Below, in pieces: positions 1-7,209 of a stretch of 31,646 nt of DNA. The stretch is taken from the IMG/VR virus record IMGVR_UViG_3300034066_001592, positions 1-31,646 of that record, one strand, 5' to 3'. This DNA is from a virus. Both the position numbers and the translations under genes were made by a program. Numbering within the stretch: the first letter of the stretch is position 1; the number at the start of each line of letters is the position of its first letter. Below the pieces are notes generated by a model. It ran no database searches. It was given only the letters and a program-made list of their open reading frames with translations, and had not been told where the DNA came from.

Positions 1-314
1 AAGATTATTCGGAAGCGGGGCGTAGAAAGAATGTAGAATTAGCTCAACATCTTGCACACTTTATCCATAACAAAGGTGGAGTTGCATTAGTATCATTAGT
101 ATCCCCATATAAAGACCAAAGAGATTCATTCAAACAATTAATAGGGGATGATAATATCAAAGAAATATATATTCATACAACGGAGAGTAGAGGTAGGGAG
201 CATTTCTTTGTAGAAGGATATCAGCCTCCAATTGAAAATTTTATAGATTGTGATACGACAATTGATAATGAATTTCAATCATATAGAAAATTATTGGAAA
301 AATTAGATTTATGA
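1..314 (+). CDS. cysC: Adenylylsulfate (APS) kinase, C-terminal part
   Basis: The open frame enters from the left edge (first full codon at base 3) and stops with TGA at 312-314, giving about 103 residues. The visible part starts with DYSEAGRRKNVELAQ, matching the conserved (D)xSExxRxxNxxxx helix of APS kinases. It continues with VALVSLVSPYKDQRD, the counterpart of the family's VSFISPFRxxRD segment. APS kinase phosphorylates adenylylsulfate to PAPS, the sulfate donor for sulfotransferases. The P-loop half lies outside the window. A sulfotransferase gene sits in the same operon (3933-4670) and a DUF2061 gene, a known companion of APS kinases, is three genes on. The stop overlaps the next start as ATGA. 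Family call is firm; activity cannot be judged without the N-terminus. Confidence 0.8.
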   Translation, partial: DYSEAGRRKNVELAQHLAHFIHNKGGVALVSLVSPYKDQRDSFKQLIGDDNIKEIYIHTTESRGREHFFVEGYQPPIENFIDCDTTIDNEFQSYRKLLEKLDL

Positions 315-880
315 TTTATCAACATCCATTATTTAATAAAGAGGAATGTGATTTAATAAAATCATATATAAAATTACAACCTACTAAATTAAGTGAATAT
401 TTTAATTTATCTAATAATTTTAAATTAATAGATGGTAATAAAATTGTGACAAATAACACATCATATAGAGTATCTATCATACCAAATATATCAGAAACGG
501 AATGGATGTTTGAAAAAATATTAATATGGTTTAGTCATACTAATAATATTGAATTAAATACTATTAACAAAGTAGAATATTGTACTTTACATCAATATGG
601 AGTTGGGGATTCTTTTTCAAAACATATAGATTTAGCCGAAGGGTTCGATACTAGACGATATAATTTAGGAATCCAATTAAACGATTCGTATGAAGGAGGA
701 GAATATGTATGTTGGGATGATAATAACAATGAAGTTCTAATCTCGAAACAAATCGGAACTGCATTATCATATCATTGTAGAATTTGGCACGAAATAAAGA
801 AAATTACAAATGGTGAAAGGTGGTCAATTGTGATGCCAATTAAAAAACAACATATAAATGAAAAAATAAATTTAATATAA
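311..880 (+). CDS. 2-oxoglutarate/Fe(II)-dependent oxygenase, prolyl-hydroxylase-like
   Basis: This 189-aa protein has the double-stranded beta-helix signature of 2OG/Fe(II) dioxygenases. The iron-binding H105-x-D107 lies in KHIDLA, a distal His (most likely H160, in RIWHEI) follows, and R170 (GERWSIVM) is placed to bind 2-oxoglutarate. The core phrase LGIQLNDSYEGGEY resembles prolyl 4-hydroxylase-type proteins common in marine T4-like phages. The substrate is unknown and could be a peptide, a small molecule or a glycan. The start overlaps the APS kinase stop (ATGA), and the next gene begins one base after this stop, so it is translated within the same operon. Confidence 0.85.
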   Translation: MIYQHPLFNKEECDLIKSYIKLQPTKLSEYFNLSNNFKLIDGNKIVTNNTSYRVSIIPNISETEWMFEKILIWFSHTNNIELNTINKVEYCTLHQYGVGDSFSKHIDLAEGFDTRRYNLGIQLNDSYEGGEYVCWDDNNNEVLISKQIGTALSYHCRIWHEIKKITNGERWSIVMPIKKQHINEKINLI

Positions 881-881
881 T

Positions 882-1259
882 ATGAAAAAATACGCATTGT
901 ACATCGGAAGATGGCAGAATTGGCATAAAGGACATGAATGGTTAATTAATCAACAATTAAATCAAGGTAAAAATGTTTGGGTAGCAATTAGAGATGTTCA
1001 GCAAGATGAGAACAACCCAAAGACAGCTCATCAAATCCTTAAAGAATTATCAAACGAACCATTCTTTACAAACAATTTCGATAAGATTTTGTTATCTATT
1101 ATTCCAGATATAGAATCGGTAAACTATGGTAGAGGTGTAGGGTATGATGTAATCTATCATGAACCACCATCCGATGTAGCAGTAATTAGTGGAACTGCAA
1201 TCAGAACAGGTCATATGACACCAGATGGAAATATTACTTATGATGAAACTAAAGGATAG
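882..1259 (+). CDS. Small cytidylyltransferase-like nucleotidyltransferase
   Basis: The 125-aa protein opens with YIGRWQNWHKGHEWLI, the (T/H)xGH nucleotide-binding motif of the HIGH superfamily (NMNAT, cytidylyltransferase, ATP sulfurylase). It ends with VISGTAIRTG, the counterpart of the ISxTxxR motif. Such enzymes transfer an NMP from an NTP and release pyrophosphate. Its position beside APS kinase makes a role in sulfate activation attractive, since ATP sulfurylase belongs to the same superfamily, but at 125 aa it is far shorter than known ATP sulfurylases. NMN or a sugar/alcohol phosphate are alternative substrates. The TAG stop shares its G with the next gene's GTG start. Confidence 0.75.
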   Translation: MKKYALYIGRWQNWHKGHEWLINQQLNQGKNVWVAIRDVQQDENNPKTAHQILKELSNEPFFTNNFDKILLSIIPDIESVNYGRGVGYDVIYHEPPSDVAVISGTAIRTGHMTPDGNITYDETKG

Positions 1260-1471
1260 TGATAGTACAACGTAAAAGACATATCGCTAAGACCATCTCA
1301 TATCGTATTATATCAACTCTAATCGGATTTGGTATAATGTGGTGGGTAAGTGGTTCAATTAAAGTAGGGGCTGCATTTGGAGTGGCAGAATTAGTGTATA
1401 AACCCATTCAATATTATCTACATGAAAGAGTATGGTATAAGTGGATTAAATATGGATTAAAAGATAAATAA
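1259..1471 (+). CDS. DUF2061 family small membrane protein
   Basis: The 70-aa protein resembles the DUF2061 family: basic N-terminus (QRKRHIAKTISYRIISTL), two short hydrophobic stretches (about residues 17-31 and 36-48) and the typical KPIQYYLHERVW ending. DUF2061 proteins are often encoded next to, or fused with, APS kinases in bacteria; their biochemical role is not known. It begins with GTG, whose G is the last base of the preceding TAG stop, and its own TAA overlaps the next ATG. Both overlaps support real translation despite the small size. The location is predicted to be the inner membrane. Confidence 0.8.
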   Translation: MIVQRKRHIAKTISYRIISTLIGFGIMWWVSGSIKVGAAFGVAELVYKPIQYYLHERVWYKWIKYGLKDK

Positions 1472-2040
1472 TGTTTTACAAATTTATTCAAAACTTTTTA
1501 AGTAAAGAAGAATGTGATTATATAATTTCCGTTGGAGAAGCTAATGGATTACATCAAATGAAATCGTCTAGAATCCTAAATGGAGTGGTGGTGGAAGAAG
1601 ATACTGAATACATTGGTAATAAAAGAATGGGTGGGTATTTCATAGATGATGTATTATCAGATTCCCGTATAAAGAGTATATCAGATAAAATTTTATCAAT
1701 TTCAAATGGGTTAAATCCATTCAATGGTGTAACATATACTTCTATTCCAAAGTATTCATTTAATCGTTATTCCGATGGAGATTTTTTGGATTCACATGAA
1801 GATAAGCATGAGATAATAAATGGTGCAACTATAACACTTATTATTCAGTTAAATGATAATTATGAAGGAGGGTTGGTTAAATACAATATAAATAAAGTAG
1901 AGTATTCAGTACCGAAAGAATTGGGAAGTGTGTTTATATTTGATTCTAATATAACACATTCGGTTGATACTATAGAATCTGGTCTAAGATATTCGTTGAA
2001 TGTTTGGCCATCATCAATTAAAAAAGTTAGTTTAATATGA
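1471..2040 (+). CDS. 2-oxoglutarate/Fe(II)-dependent oxygenase, prolyl-hydroxylase-like
   Basis: A second 189-aa dioxygenase. NRYSDGDFLDSHED contains the iron ligands H109-E110-D111 (HxD); H163 (ITHSV) is the distal His, and R173 (GLRYSLNVW) is the expected 2-oxoglutarate ligand. The N-terminus FYKFIQNFLSKEECDYII matches the leader seen in prolyl 4-hydroxylase-like proteins. It shares the QLND-YEGG phrase with the product of 311-880, so the two are distant paralogues rather than recent duplicates. Substrate unknown. It overlaps the halogenase gene start by four bases. Confidence 0.85.
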   Translation: MFYKFIQNFLSKEECDYIISVGEANGLHQMKSSRILNGVVVEEDTEYIGNKRMGGYFIDDVLSDSRIKSISDKILSISNGLNPFNGVTYTSIPKYSFNRYSDGDFLDSHEDKHEIINGATITLIIQLNDNYEGGLVKYNINKVEYSVPKELGSVFIFDSNITHSVDTIESGLRYSLNVWPSSIKKVSLI

Positions 2041-3284
2041 AAAATATAATTGTTATAGGTGGAGGTACTGCTGGTTGGTTAACCGCTTTATCTGTTAATA
2101 AATTTTGGAAAGATTCATCTGTTACTCTAATAGAGAGTTCTAAGATTGGAATATTGGGAGCAGGTGAGGGTGCTACTCCTAACTTTGGCGCATTTTTATC
2201 TTTGCTGGAAATAAACCAAAATGATTTTTTTAAAAGAACTGGATGTACTAGCAAACTCGGATTAACTCTATCAAATTGGACAGGTGATGGTAAAAGTTCA
2301 TCACATCTTTTTACCGGACCTAAACCAAATGAATATAAACAGAACTACGCATATCATTTTGATGCTAGAATGGTAGCGGAATATCTAAAGGAGGTATCGT
2401 TATCAAGAGGTGTTAAGTGGATTGATGGTGAAGTTGATAATGTAAGTAAAGATGGTGATGATATTCACTCTATTTCACTTAAGGAAGGAATTGATATTAA
2501 AGATGTGGATTTTGTGTTTGATTGTAGTGGATTCGCTAAAGTTATTATAGGTAAGGTTCATAATGAGGAATGGATTGATTATTCTAAATATCTTTTGTTG
2601 AATACAGCTATGGCATATTTCTTACCACAAGAAAATCAATACTCAATAGGAGATGTAACACATACTAATATGATTTCAATGAATTCAGGTTGGATGTGGC
2701 AGATACCATTACAACACCGATGGGGATGTGGATATACATTCAATTCAGAATTCATTACTGTTGAAGAAGCTAAGAAGGAAGTAGAGGATTATATTGGTAA
2801 AGAAATTACTATACAAAAAGTATTTGATTTTAAACCAGGTAGACATAAAAGAAGTTGGATAGGTAATAGTGTTGCTATTGGTTTATCTTCTGGATTTATA
2901 GAGCCGTTAGAGGCTACCTCATTGATGTCGACAATAATGCAGTTAAAGAGATTGATAAGTGCTAAATTTGATGTATCTTATAGAGATAGGTTTAATGATT
3001 CATGTGCAAGTGTTAATGAACAGAATATGATGTTTGTTAGGTATCATTATTTAGCAGAAAGATTCGATACTCCATTTTGGAAAGCATCATACGAAATGCC
3101 TATTCCAGAAAAACTAAAATTAATATTAGATGATAATAATAATTTGATACCAAAAACAAATGCTGAATTACTAAAAATGTTTGATTTAAAAGAGGTTGGT
3201 GAAACCGAATTAACTTTCTTTATATACAATTACCAAATGATTTTTAAGAAAAACAAAAAGGTTTTACACAAAGAATTAATATAA
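2037..3284 (+). CDS. Flavin-dependent tryptophan-halogenase family protein
   Basis: The 415-aa protein has the full set of flavin-dependent halogenase marks. The FAD dinucleotide motif is GGGTAGW (residues 8-14), GEGATP (43-48) is the counterpart of the family's GExTxP, and WMWQIP (219-224) is the WxWxIP signature that separates halogenases from monooxygenases. K73, in KLGLTLSNW, sits where the catalytic lysine of PrnA/RebH is found. E292, in FIEPLEATSL, aligns with the catalytic glutamate, with ATS replacing the usual STG. Such enzymes use FADH2, O2 and halide to make hypohalous acid. No flavin reductase is visible here, so the host must supply FADH2. Viral halogenases are known from cyanophage (VirX1). 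Substrate unknown: free indole, peptide Trp or a phenol are all possible. Confidence 0.88.
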   Translation: MKNIIVIGGGTAGWLTALSVNKFWKDSSVTLIESSKIGILGAGEGATPNFGAFLSLLEINQNDFFKRTGCTSKLGLTLSNWTGDGKSSSHLFTGPKPNEYKQNYAYHFDARMVAEYLKEVSLSRGVKWIDGEVDNVSKDGDDIHSISLKEGIDIKDVDFVFDCSGFAKVIIGKVHNEEWIDYSKYLLLNTAMAYFLPQENQYSIGDVTHTNMISMNSGWMWQIPLQHRWGCGYTFNSEFITVEEAKKEVEDYIGKEITIQKVFDFKPGRHKRSWIGNSVAIGLSSGFIEPLEATSLMSTIMQLKRLISAKFDVSYRDRFNDSCASVNEQNMMFVRYHYLAERFDTPFWKASYEMPIPEKLKLILDDNNNLIPKTNAELLKMFDLKEVGETELTFFIYNYQMIFKKNKKVLHKELI

Positions 3285-3285
3285 T

Positions 3286-3933
3286 ATGGAAAAGGTCTAC
3301 TTCGATGATACTACATTTATATGGAAAGGTAAATTAAATTTATCATCTCATAAAGATACCATCTTAAAGGAAGCTAATAATTTAATAAGCTCTTTAAAAG
3401 AAGTAGTTCGTACCGATGGTTTTGGATATAAAAAAGAATGGATTAATGATATAAATTTCAATGGAAACTTTACAATAGAAAACAAATTGGATGAGGTTTG
3501 TCAATATGGAATTGATAAATGTAAAGAAATATACAAATCACAATTTCATAAAGAATTTAATAAGATTAATACGGATGCGTGGGTAAATGTAGTTCGCTCA
3601 AAAGAACCTGTACAAGAAAATTTCTATGATGAAAAGAACAAATTCCATACTCATACAGAAATTAATAAAAAAACAAAATCATTCATTCCACATTACACCT
3701 ATGTATATTATATACAAATGCCTGATATAATGGAAGGTGAAGATGGTGTATTATATTTTAAAGGAGAAAATGGTAAAGAATATTGGATACGACCTGAAGA
3801 AGATGATTTAATAGTAATGGAAGGTTGGATGCCACACTCTCCAAATAATGCTCCAAATTCTACAATAGATAGAGTTGTATTAGCAGGTAATGTTGGGTTT
3901 GATATGATTAAAAAAGAAAAAAGTTTGGTATAA
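3286..3933 (+). CDS. 2OG/Fe(II) oxygenase-like protein (PF13759-type)
   Basis: In this 215-aa protein HTHTE (121-125) provides candidate iron ligands, followed by YVYYIQMPD, GVLYFKG, then MEGWMPHSPNNAPN (distal H184) and R196 in DRVVLAGNVGF. That order, H-x-H/E then xVYYxxxP then a lone H before a conserved Arg, is typical of the putative 2OG-Fe(II) oxygenase family often annotated in T4-like phages. The N-terminal 90 residues carry no recognised domain. It starts two bases after the halogenase stop and ends in a TAATG overlap with the sulfotransferase, placing it inside the tailoring operon. Substrate unknown. Confidence 0.7.
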   Translation: MEKVYFDDTTFIWKGKLNLSSHKDTILKEANNLISSLKEVVRTDGFGYKKEWINDINFNGNFTIENKLDEVCQYGIDKCKEIYKSQFHKEFNKINTDAWVNVVRSKEPVQENFYDEKNKFHTHTEINKKTKSFIPHYTYVYYIQMPDIMEGEDGVLYFKGENGKEYWIRPEEDDLIVMEGWMPHSPNNAPNSTIDRVVLAGNVGFDMIKKEKSLV

Positions 3934-4670
3934 TGTTAGTAGATAATAAATTTTTATATATTTCATTACCTCGTTGTGGTTCAACTTCATTTCATTATTC
4001 TTGTATAGTAAATGGTATAGATGTAAAAAACTTAGATACTAAAGGTGATTTTGATAATTCTAAAATAGATTTTAATTCTATGAATGAATCGGATATAATG
4101 AATTTTATACAACATGCACACGAACCTCTATCGGAATTGCAAAAGAAATTTGGTTATGATTTACCTATAATCTCGGTAAATCGAAATAAGTATGATAGAT
4201 TTTATTCCCTATATAAGCATATTATATTTGATTTAGATAGAATTGAGTTAAAAGAATTATCATATAAGTTTTCTAAATTTACATTGGATGAATTATTTTT
4301 TTTTCATACAAGTGATGTTATGACAAAGAAAAATAGATACGATATTATAAAAGAATATTTATTTGATATAATGCCTGAATTAAAGTATAATGACTCATAT
4401 CGATACGTTGTTAATATAATTGATATTTTATTGACTCCTCTTTCACATTGGCACACTCATCATAAAAATATTATTTGGTTTAATATCGATGAAATGTATA
4501 AATTGGAAGAATGGGTATCTAACATCACTAATAGTGAATTTAAATTGAAACATATAAATTCAAGTTCATTCATAGAAACTAATATACAATTGGATAGTAA
4601 ATTTATGTTAAGATATGATTCTATATACGAACGTTATGAATCTCCAAAGAGTAATAACTCAATAATATGA
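3933..4670 (+). CDS. PAPS-dependent sulfotransferase family protein
   Basis: This 245-aa protein begins with FLYISLPRCGSTSFHY. PRCGSTS (13-19) is the 5'-phosphosulfate-binding loop of sulfotransferases. SVNRNKYDRFYSLYKH (81-96) matches the 3'-phosphate-binding segment, with R84 and S92 in the conserved spacing and the RFxSxYxH pattern. It would transfer sulfate from PAPS to a hydroxyl or amine. APS kinase, the enzyme that makes PAPS, is encoded at the start of the same operon, so donor supply and use are genetically coupled. The acceptor is unknown: glycan, tyrosine in a peptide, or a small molecule. Start overlaps the previous stop (TAATG). Confidence 0.82.
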   Translation: MLVDNKFLYISLPRCGSTSFHYSCIVNGIDVKNLDTKGDFDNSKIDFNSMNESDIMNFIQHAHEPLSELQKKFGYDLPIISVNRNKYDRFYSLYKHIIFDLDRIELKELSYKFSKFTLDELFFFHTSDVMTKKNRYDIIKEYLFDIMPELKYNDSYRYVVNIIDILLTPLSHWHTHHKNIIWFNIDEMYKLEEWVSNITNSEFKLKHINSSSFIETNIQLDSKFMLRYDSIYERYESPKSNNSII

Positions 4671-4957
4671 TACCAAACTATAGAGAAATATTTGAAGCTT
4701 GGGTGATTTCAAAAAATCCAACAGAAACCCAAAAATCTATGGCACAGGATAGATTAGAAATATGTAAATCTTGTGAACATAGAAAAGAGACACTTAAGGG
4801 AATTAAATGGTCTACGGTATGTAAGTTATGTGGATGTCCATTGAGTAAAAAAGTATTTTCTCCTATGTTTAATCCCTGTCCAATGGAGAAATGGGAAGAA
4901 ATTGATTCTAAATATATGAAGCGAATACCTAAAAAAACTAAAGACACTATAATATAA
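4667..4957 (+). CDS. Small zinc-ribbon-like protein
   Basis: The 96-aa protein has two Cys clusters, C33-x2-C36 and C52-x2-C55-x-C57, plus C71, arranged as a zinc ribbon (CKSCEHR ... CKLCGCPL ... NPCPMEKW). Similar short Cys-rich proteins are frequent in T4-like marine phages. It could be a DNA-, RNA- or protein-binding adaptor, but nothing in the sequence decides this. It overlaps the sulfotransferase gene by four bases (ATGA) and is the last gene of the coupled run that starts left of the window. Confidence 0.7.
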   Translation: MIPNYREIFEAWVISKNPTETQKSMAQDRLEICKSCEHRKETLKGIKWSTVCKLCGCPLSKKVFSPMFNPCPMEKWEEIDSKYMKRIPKKTKDTII

Positions 4958-4964
4958 AAAACAG

Positions 4965-4973
4965 ATATTTATA
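4965..4973 (+). promoter_or_regulatory. ATATTTATA motif, candidate phage promoter element
   Basis: The motif ATATTTATA lies in the 36-base gap before the 493-aa gene, ending 20 bases upstream of its ATG. The core TATTTATA is also found at 14120, 18259 and 26983, each time upstream of a start. It could be this phage's late-promoter -10 element; the reverse complement of the core is TATAAATA, the T4 late box. No experimental support. Confidence 0.35.
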
Positions 4974-4993
4974 CTAAATTAACAGAATACTAT

Positions 4994-6475
4994 ATGAAAG
5001 GAGTGATAATTGGCAGTGATTTATTGGAACACAATGGAGATGTCAAGTTTATAGAAACTAACACAAATACAACTATTTATAATCGTGGAGCTGAAATGCT
5101 TGAGTATGATAGTTTGTTTGATATGCTTAATTCAAATGGGATAACCGAATTTCATTTTATTTGGACGGAAACCGATGCATTCATTCCTCTTTATGAACCA
5201 TATAAGTTTAAGGAAATTTTAGAACAAAAGTGTTCCGAAAATGGTATCTCATTTAATGATTATGTTGTACCAATGGGTTCTATTACTGTACCTTATATAG
5301 AAGATTCTTCGACTAAGTTTATCTTAAGACAATCTTATGATACAACTGCACTAATAGATGAAACGTATTGTGCTGATAAATTTGGTTTTTTTAATCTAAT
5401 GAGTGGTTCAGACTATATACCAAACACATATCAATCTCATTCAGAGTTGGGAATCGATACATTATCTAATGTAGATACATCTGATTTATCAAATCCAAAT
5501 GTTGTGGTAAAGGCAAGGTATCCTCAGTATGATAGGGGTACATATCCTGAAATTCATACAGTTTCTGATTTAGACCAATTAAATAATATAAAGGTAAGTT
5601 TACCAACCGATTATTTAGTTCAAGAATTCATATATTCATCTGATAATGTAGTTGAGGATAGATATTCTATAATTAGAAGTATTGATATTGTATATGGAAG
5701 TGAATTGGATGTTATTAATATGGGAGGGTATAGACACTCTTCTATTTTGCCAATGGCAACATTTGAAAATGAATTTAAAAGTGGGTCAACAAAATTAGAC
5801 CAAAAAAGTAGATATAAGTATATCACAAAGGTAGTAGATGATGTAAAACAAGAATATCATACTGATGAAGATTCTTTAATTGTAGATTATACCGGTTCAC
5901 TACAAAGAGCAGATACTATACAATTAGGTACTTATATTCGTTCTATTGATTTTGTTGATTTCAATGGTAATCATGGAGCTAATTTTGAAGAAGGAAAATT
6001 AGATGTATTAGGGTGGGAAAGTACATTACAACAATCTAGAGATACATTAACTCAGACCTCATCAAGTTTAAACCACATTACATCTGCTTCAGTTGATACA
6101 ATGTTTATTAGAGTTACTCTTACAGATGGTAGAAGTTGGATAGATTCTCCTGCGTGTACATACTATATAGAAGAATCAGGTTCATCTGCAACTAGATTTG
6201 AGATTTTAAATAAAATGTATGTGGGTGATAAAATAGTAATCACAAATGCTGAAACTTCTGAATTAACTACATTAGAAATTGCAGAATTGGAAATGGAACA
6301 CACAAAGATGATGGTATATGCTTTAGATTTTGAACCATCTGACCTTTTCTTAGTTGATTTAGGAGCAGGTAATTATGGAGTTATGCATAATCCGTGTTGG
6401 TGTCCATGGAGTTTCTGCGGAGACTGGTGTTATTCAGCGTGGTGTCCTAACTGTATTGTGAATCCAATAAAATAA
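4994..6475 (+). CDS. ATP-grasp-like protein with Hint-like domain and Cys/Trp-rich tail
   Basis: The 493-aa protein is probably modular. Residues 1 to about 250 look like a pre-ATP-grasp/ATP-grasp arrangement: KFIETNTNT near the N-terminus, then NVVVKARYPQYDRGTYPE (168-185), DYLVQEFI (206-213) and IIRSIDIVY. This call is tentative. Residues about 300-466 resemble a Hint (hedgehog/intein) domain: VTLTDGRSWIDSPAC in the block-B position (the usual TxxH reads SPAC), MYVGDKIVI (408-416), VYALDFEPSDLFLVD and a final MHN (464-466), the His-Asn pair that ends Hint domains. A 27-residue tail follows, with C468, C470, C475, C479, C484 and C487, four Trp and one Tyr. No Cys is obvious at the expected N-terminal Hint nucleophile. 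The role is unknown; possible self-cleavage after N466 would release the tail. Confidence 0.55.
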   Translation: MKGVIIGSDLLEHNGDVKFIETNTNTTIYNRGAEMLEYDSLFDMLNSNGITEFHFIWTETDAFIPLYEPYKFKEILEQKCSENGISFNDYVVPMGSITVPYIEDSSTKFILRQSYDTTALIDETYCADKFGFFNLMSGSDYIPNTYQSHSELGIDTLSNVDTSDLSNPNVVVKARYPQYDRGTYPEIHTVSDLDQLNNIKVSLPTDYLVQEFIYSSDNVVEDRYSIIRSIDIVYGSELDVINMGGYRHSSILPMATFENEFKSGSTKLDQKSRYKYITKVVDDVKQEYHTDEDSLIVDYTGSLQRADTIQLGTYIRSIDFVDFNGNHGANFEEGKLDVLGWESTLQQSRDTLTQTSSSLNHITSASVDTMFIRVTLTDGRSWIDSPACTYYIEESGSSATRFEILNKMYVGDKIVITNAETSELTTLEIAELEMEHTKMMVYALDFEPSDLFLVDLGAGNYGVMHNPCWCPWSFCGDWCYSAWCPNCIVNPIK

Positions 6476-6497
6476 TATAATATTAAAAATAAACAAA

Positions 6498-6635
6498 ATG
6501 CTTGTAAATAAAATAGATAGACCTCAAACCGTTATTAAAGTTTTAATTGTACCAATTACAACTGAAGTAAAGGTTAAAACAGCTAACGCAATACAATCTT
6601 TTATAAATAAAGTTAAAGAAAAACATTTATCTTAA
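6498..6635 (+). CDS. Small hypothetical protein, 45 aa
   Basis: A 45-codon frame from ATG to TAA sits between the 493-aa protein and the epimerase gene. It begins MLVNKIDRPQTVIKVLIV and ends KEKHLS. The start is preceded by AAAATAAACAAA, the same A-rich leader used by other genes here, and the next gene starts three bases after its stop. No domain is recognised; the protein is basic, with a central aliphatic strand. Coding status is likely but not proven. Confidence 0.5.
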   Translation: MLVNKIDRPQTVIKVLIVPITTEVKVKTANAIQSFINKVKEKHLS

Positions 6636-6638
6636 AAA

Positions 6639-7208
6639 ATGGAAAAGTTATTTTACAAAAACCAAAATTGGGATGAGTTTCATGTCAATAGTGGTAAGGT
6701 TTTGACGGATGTAAAGATTATATCCAATTCAGTTTATCATGAATTTAGAGGTTCTATATGGACTACATTTCATTCGGATTATTTCCCAAAAGTATTACCA
6801 ACTGATTTACAATTTAAGCACGATAGATTCTCACAATCATATAAAGGTGTATTGAGGGGATTACATTATGATGATAAGACTTGGAAACTACTAAGTTGTC
6901 CTTTGGGTTCATTATATACGGTGTTAGTTGATATGAGACCAGATTCGGAAACATATTTAAAATCAGAAACATTTATAATGTCTCCTCAAACTCAAATACA
7001 GATACTTTGCCCTCCGATGTTTGCAAACGGTCACTACGTTCTAACAGATGATTCTCTTTTCACATATAAAATGGCATACGAAGGAGAGTATAACGATGAT
7101 ACTAAACAAAAAACAGTTAGATGGGATGACCCTAAGTTAGGAATAGATTGGCCTACACAAACTCCTATTCTTTCTAAGAGGGATGCTAAAGCAGCATTTA
7201 TTGATTAA
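6639..7208 (+). CDS. rmlC: dTDP-4-dehydrorhamnose 3,5-epimerase-like protein (RmlC)
   Basis: The 189-aa protein is of usual RmlC length. SQSYKGVLRGLHYDD (65-79) contains the family's KGVLRGLHYQ motif with R74 and the catalytic base H76. It is followed by GSLYTVLVDMRPDSETY, PPMFANGHYVL, a Tyr-containing YEGEYND, and DPKLGIDWP near the end. RmlC-type cupin epimerases invert C3/C5 of a dTDP-4-keto-6-deoxy sugar on the way to rhamnose and related sugars. No rmlA, rmlB or rmlD is in the window, so it may act on host nucleotide sugars. Two bases separate its start from the A-rich end of the preceding small gene. Confidence 0.85.
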   Translation: MEKLFYKNQNWDEFHVNSGKVLTDVKIISNSVYHEFRGSIWTTFHSDYFPKVLPTDLQFKHDRFSQSYKGVLRGLHYDDKTWKLLSCPLGSLYTVLVDMRPDSETYLKSETFIMSPQTQIQILCPPMFANGHYVLTDDSLFTYKMAYEGEYNDDTKQKTVRWDDPKLGIDWPTQTPILSKRDAKAAFID

Positions 7209-7209
7209 T

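Noticed and set aside
6602-6609. TATAAATA, an exact T4 late box, before the epimerase gene
   Set aside because: It lies inside the 45-aa frame and is a single case; without enrichment it is not distinguishable from chance in AT-rich DNA.
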